This document shows positions 61,901-64,000 of a stretch of 64,000 nucleotides of DNA, piece by piece. The first letter of the stretch is position 1. Each line of letters opens with the position of its first letter. A model generated the notes under the pieces. The model had not been told where the DNA came from and searched no databases. It saw nothing but the letters and a program-made list of their open reading frames with translations. Both the position numbers and the translations under genes were made by a program. Source of the stretch: Bugulina stolonifera (lineage: Eukaryota; Bryozoa; Gymnolaemata; Cheilostomatida; Bugulidae); assembly GCA_935421135.1 (NCBI GenBank), contig OW285188.1:13989233-14053232 (forward strand). The letters run 5' to 3'.

Positions 61901-63331
61901 GAGCAGTCACAACAACATGAGCAACTATATGTACATGTATGTTTACAATAAATGGTGGATTGAAAGAAAAAGTCGTTGAGACTGGAATTTTTTTAAGTCA
62001 ATCTGTTTTAACCTTTTTTCGCCACAGGCACATGTATATGTTTTGTGGTCTTAGTTACATGTAGTAGGAAAGCTCATTTATTGCAGGTTGAAGAAGCAAA
62101 TAGTGCAACTCAAGGCTTACGTAAATAACAAATCTTGCGCTGAATAAAAACTTACCTCAGGAGAAAACGTCTTGAATATACCTTCATAAAGCTTTCCATT
62201 TTGGACCTTGACCCTCACGGCCATGCCCTAAAATAATATGCTTAATTTGTTAGATGCTAATGTGTAATGATGACCAGCTTCTTCACCAAACTTTCCCCGA
62301 CGTAAAAACCCTGCTAACCTCATCATAACCCGGTATGTTATCTAATAATAGATTTCAAAATGCACATCAGCTAGCATTAGTCTGACATGCAGTGTGTAAT
62401 GCAACATGGGAAAATTCTTTCCGTTTCCAGGAGATTACCGAGATTTGCTAGTTTATCCTTCAAAGAGAATGCTTGGGATATTAAATCATGGTCACATTTC
62501 AGAGCAGTTTTAAAACCGAGATTATGACAAAGCTGGATTACATGTTGGCGTCTTACATCAATGACGCTTAAATGCATAAACATAATTTAACAACATTTAA
62601 AAAGTAAAATGACAAATAATGCTAAACAAATTCCATAGGGTAGATTGATCAAACCACTGCATCAGGATGCTAAAAACACCAAATCAGAGGCTACAGAGTG
62701 ACAAAGCCCTGATAAGAGCTATTTGAGGTGGTTATGCAATGCAGATGAATTATACTTACAATGAGGGAAGTCATGCTGAATGTAAACCTAGGATTAGAAT
62801 ATACACCTTTGATCTACAACAAACAGAGGACAAAGAGCTGAATGGCCTAGTGTAATACTAGTGATGTAATACTTCAGCAGTTGTTATTAACTGCAAGAAG
62901 ATTACAACCAGATAATATAATGCCAACTATCCAAACCACTAGCACATTGTCTAACTCCAGTACAGTTTAGCTAGCCAAATATTTTTTTCTACATATCATA
63001 TTCCAGATTGTGGGAAGTTATGGACACCTAATTGAAGTTATATGTACTTACATCTATATTTGCATCTTGATTCTTCTGTCTGGACATATTAGTACTAACT
63101 GCTCCTCTAAAACATAATAATAATTGATTTGGTAAACAGTTACAACAAATTAGGTCTTTATTGGGTTCAAAATAGTCACACAAAAAATGAAATTGAAATG
63201 ACATGTGTTATGCACAATTATAGATAGTTATTATTACATTATTACCTGTTGTTATTTGTGTGTGGATGCATTCGGTTAGCGGCAGCAGATGATCTGATGG
63301 GGGGCCTGTGAATAGCACTGCCACTACTCAT
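55961..63331 (-). CDS. ATXN2: Ataxin-2, complete copy C
   Basis: Seventeen exons on the - strand: 63331-63246, 63106-63052, 62813-62760, 62227-62156, 61891-61738, 60887-60728, 60566-60312, 60113-59953, 59580-59525, 59382-58979, 58326-58269, 58170-57919, 57748-57619, 57508-57317, 57000-56760, 56274-56219, 56016-55961. All phases agree, and the total is 813 residues. Lsm spans about 48-135 (GVYSNPRFTFSMTSLI, VRVKVQNGKLYEGIFKTF, TMEAANVD). LsmAD spans about 185-278 (GWTAEEMFKRNEEKYGI ... RALEDGDRTEEDKFSAV). RYIPPGQR follows, as in vertebrate ataxin-2. PAM2 is SNLNPEAKEFVYIP at about 492-505, with canonical L, A and F residues that dock on the PABP MLLE domain. The tail is rich in Pro, His and Gln (PPQAQQFYQPGGNHHHQYH). 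Human ataxin-2 is longer and has an N-terminal polyQ, absent here. The start is the first ATG of the first exon; a 5' UTR exon may lie upstream. Confidence 0.92.
58370..58566. repeat. 15-bp minisatellite (CTACTACTACTACCA)n
   Basis: About 13 units of ctactactactacca in the intron just upstream (- strand) of the copy C PAM2 exon. PolyV, polyS and polyL frames over it are artefacts. Confidence 0.95.
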
Positions 63332-64000
63332 CTTGAATTATAATGAGAATGTACTGCCAACTACAAGGACATGGCCTTCACAGTAAGCCTGTGGTTGCTG
63401 GAACAAGTTGAAGACTAAAAATACAAACAAAGATTTATATTATAGTGTGTGAGCATTTCTCAAGACAAACAGTTATCGATCTAATTGGTGTTGCCCGAGC
63501 TGTACCCATCTGGAGAGTGCATATACATTTAGCAGTGAGCAAATATACACTGTAGCTGAACACTGAACCAGTTAAGAACGAAAGGTTTTATACTTATTAT
63601 TAAGTTCTGCACCAATATGGTAGAATTTGTTAACAAATACAATGTAAATTCTATGTGTGCGAATCTTAGAAAGGAAATGTGTATAAAATTATAAATTGAA
63701 ACATTGAAAATTTTAAAGGTTGTTGTATAGAATCTTTAAGCTGACCAGTGGCAAAAATATGTGTGGGCTTATGGATCCTTATAACCTACAGGGTTGAATA
63801 AAGATTTCAAGAATAGCAAGCCGATCCTGAAAGCACATCATGCTGAAATCGAGTGCTATAATTTTTATTCAATTAACCTAATATAATAGCCTACACTAAA
63901 TAACTACATTAAATAATTTATGCGCAAGAATAGCATTTTGCTAAAAAAATGTAGATTAGATGCACGGTGCAGCATATCCAATTAGTGATTATTAAATTAA
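63332..64000. other. 5' flank of ataxin-2 copy C; no other gene seen
   Basis: AT-rich DNA upstream of the copy C start codon. It presumably holds its promoter and 5' UTR, but no core element or second gene is evident up to the window edge. Confidence 0.4.

Overview
The window is animal nuclear DNA: AT-rich, with many short exons, GT-AG introns and dense small DNA-transposon debris. It encodes an axonemal dynein and a neurabin with PDZ and SAM domains, which points to a metazoan. The compact genes suggest an early-branching invertebrate such as a sponge. That placement is an inference, because no species-diagnostic marker is present. Exon boundaries were read by eye from splice sites, reading phase and homology. 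They have not been checked against transcripts.

Left part (1-31 kb). On the + strand lie the last two exons of an axonemal dynein heavy chain (DNAH10 type, 99-716), a small unrecognised single-pass membrane protein (2955-4038), and a 23-exon neurabin (8420-24358) with an actin-binding N-terminal region, PP1-docking RVTF, PDZ, coiled coil and SAM. The neurabin converges on the formylglycine-generating enzyme SUMF1 (25349-27907, - strand). SUMF1 is divergent to the NAD-pathway enzyme QPRT (28903-30600, + strand), with about 1 kb between the two starts.

Right part (31.8-63.3 kb). Everything recognisable as a gene is on the - strand and belongs to one family, ataxin-2. In transcription order: copy C (63331-55961) is complete (Lsm, LsmAD, PAM2, Pro/Gln-rich tail). 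It is followed by an orphan duplicate of one of its tail exons (51249-51012). Module B (50304-46395) has Lsm, LsmAD and a Thr-rich linker, but its PAM2 exon is internally deleted and it has no tail exons. Module A (45673-38394) has Lsm, LsmAD, PAM2 and a tail in which one short PQAQQ unit has become about 34 heptads. Copy D (34211-31850) is an Lsm-only protein of 114 residues. The end of B and the start of A share phase 0, so B and A could be one transcript for a double-module ataxin-2.

Mobile DNA. Three elements have hAT hallmarks (short terminal inverted repeats and 8-bp target duplications) at 34897-36002, 49912-50215 and 52495-53135. The first keeps a hAT dimerisation-domain fragment, and the second contains a tRNA-like segment. 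There are also several near-palindromic foldback elements, a two-copy 270-bp inverted-repeat element, and a decayed ORF region carrying six copies of one 14-bp motif.

Functionally the genes are unrelated housekeeping and cytoskeletal genes, except the ataxin-2 array. That array is a local laboratory of domain loss, probable exon homogenisation and repeat expansion in an RNA-granule protein family, and is the most interesting part of the window.
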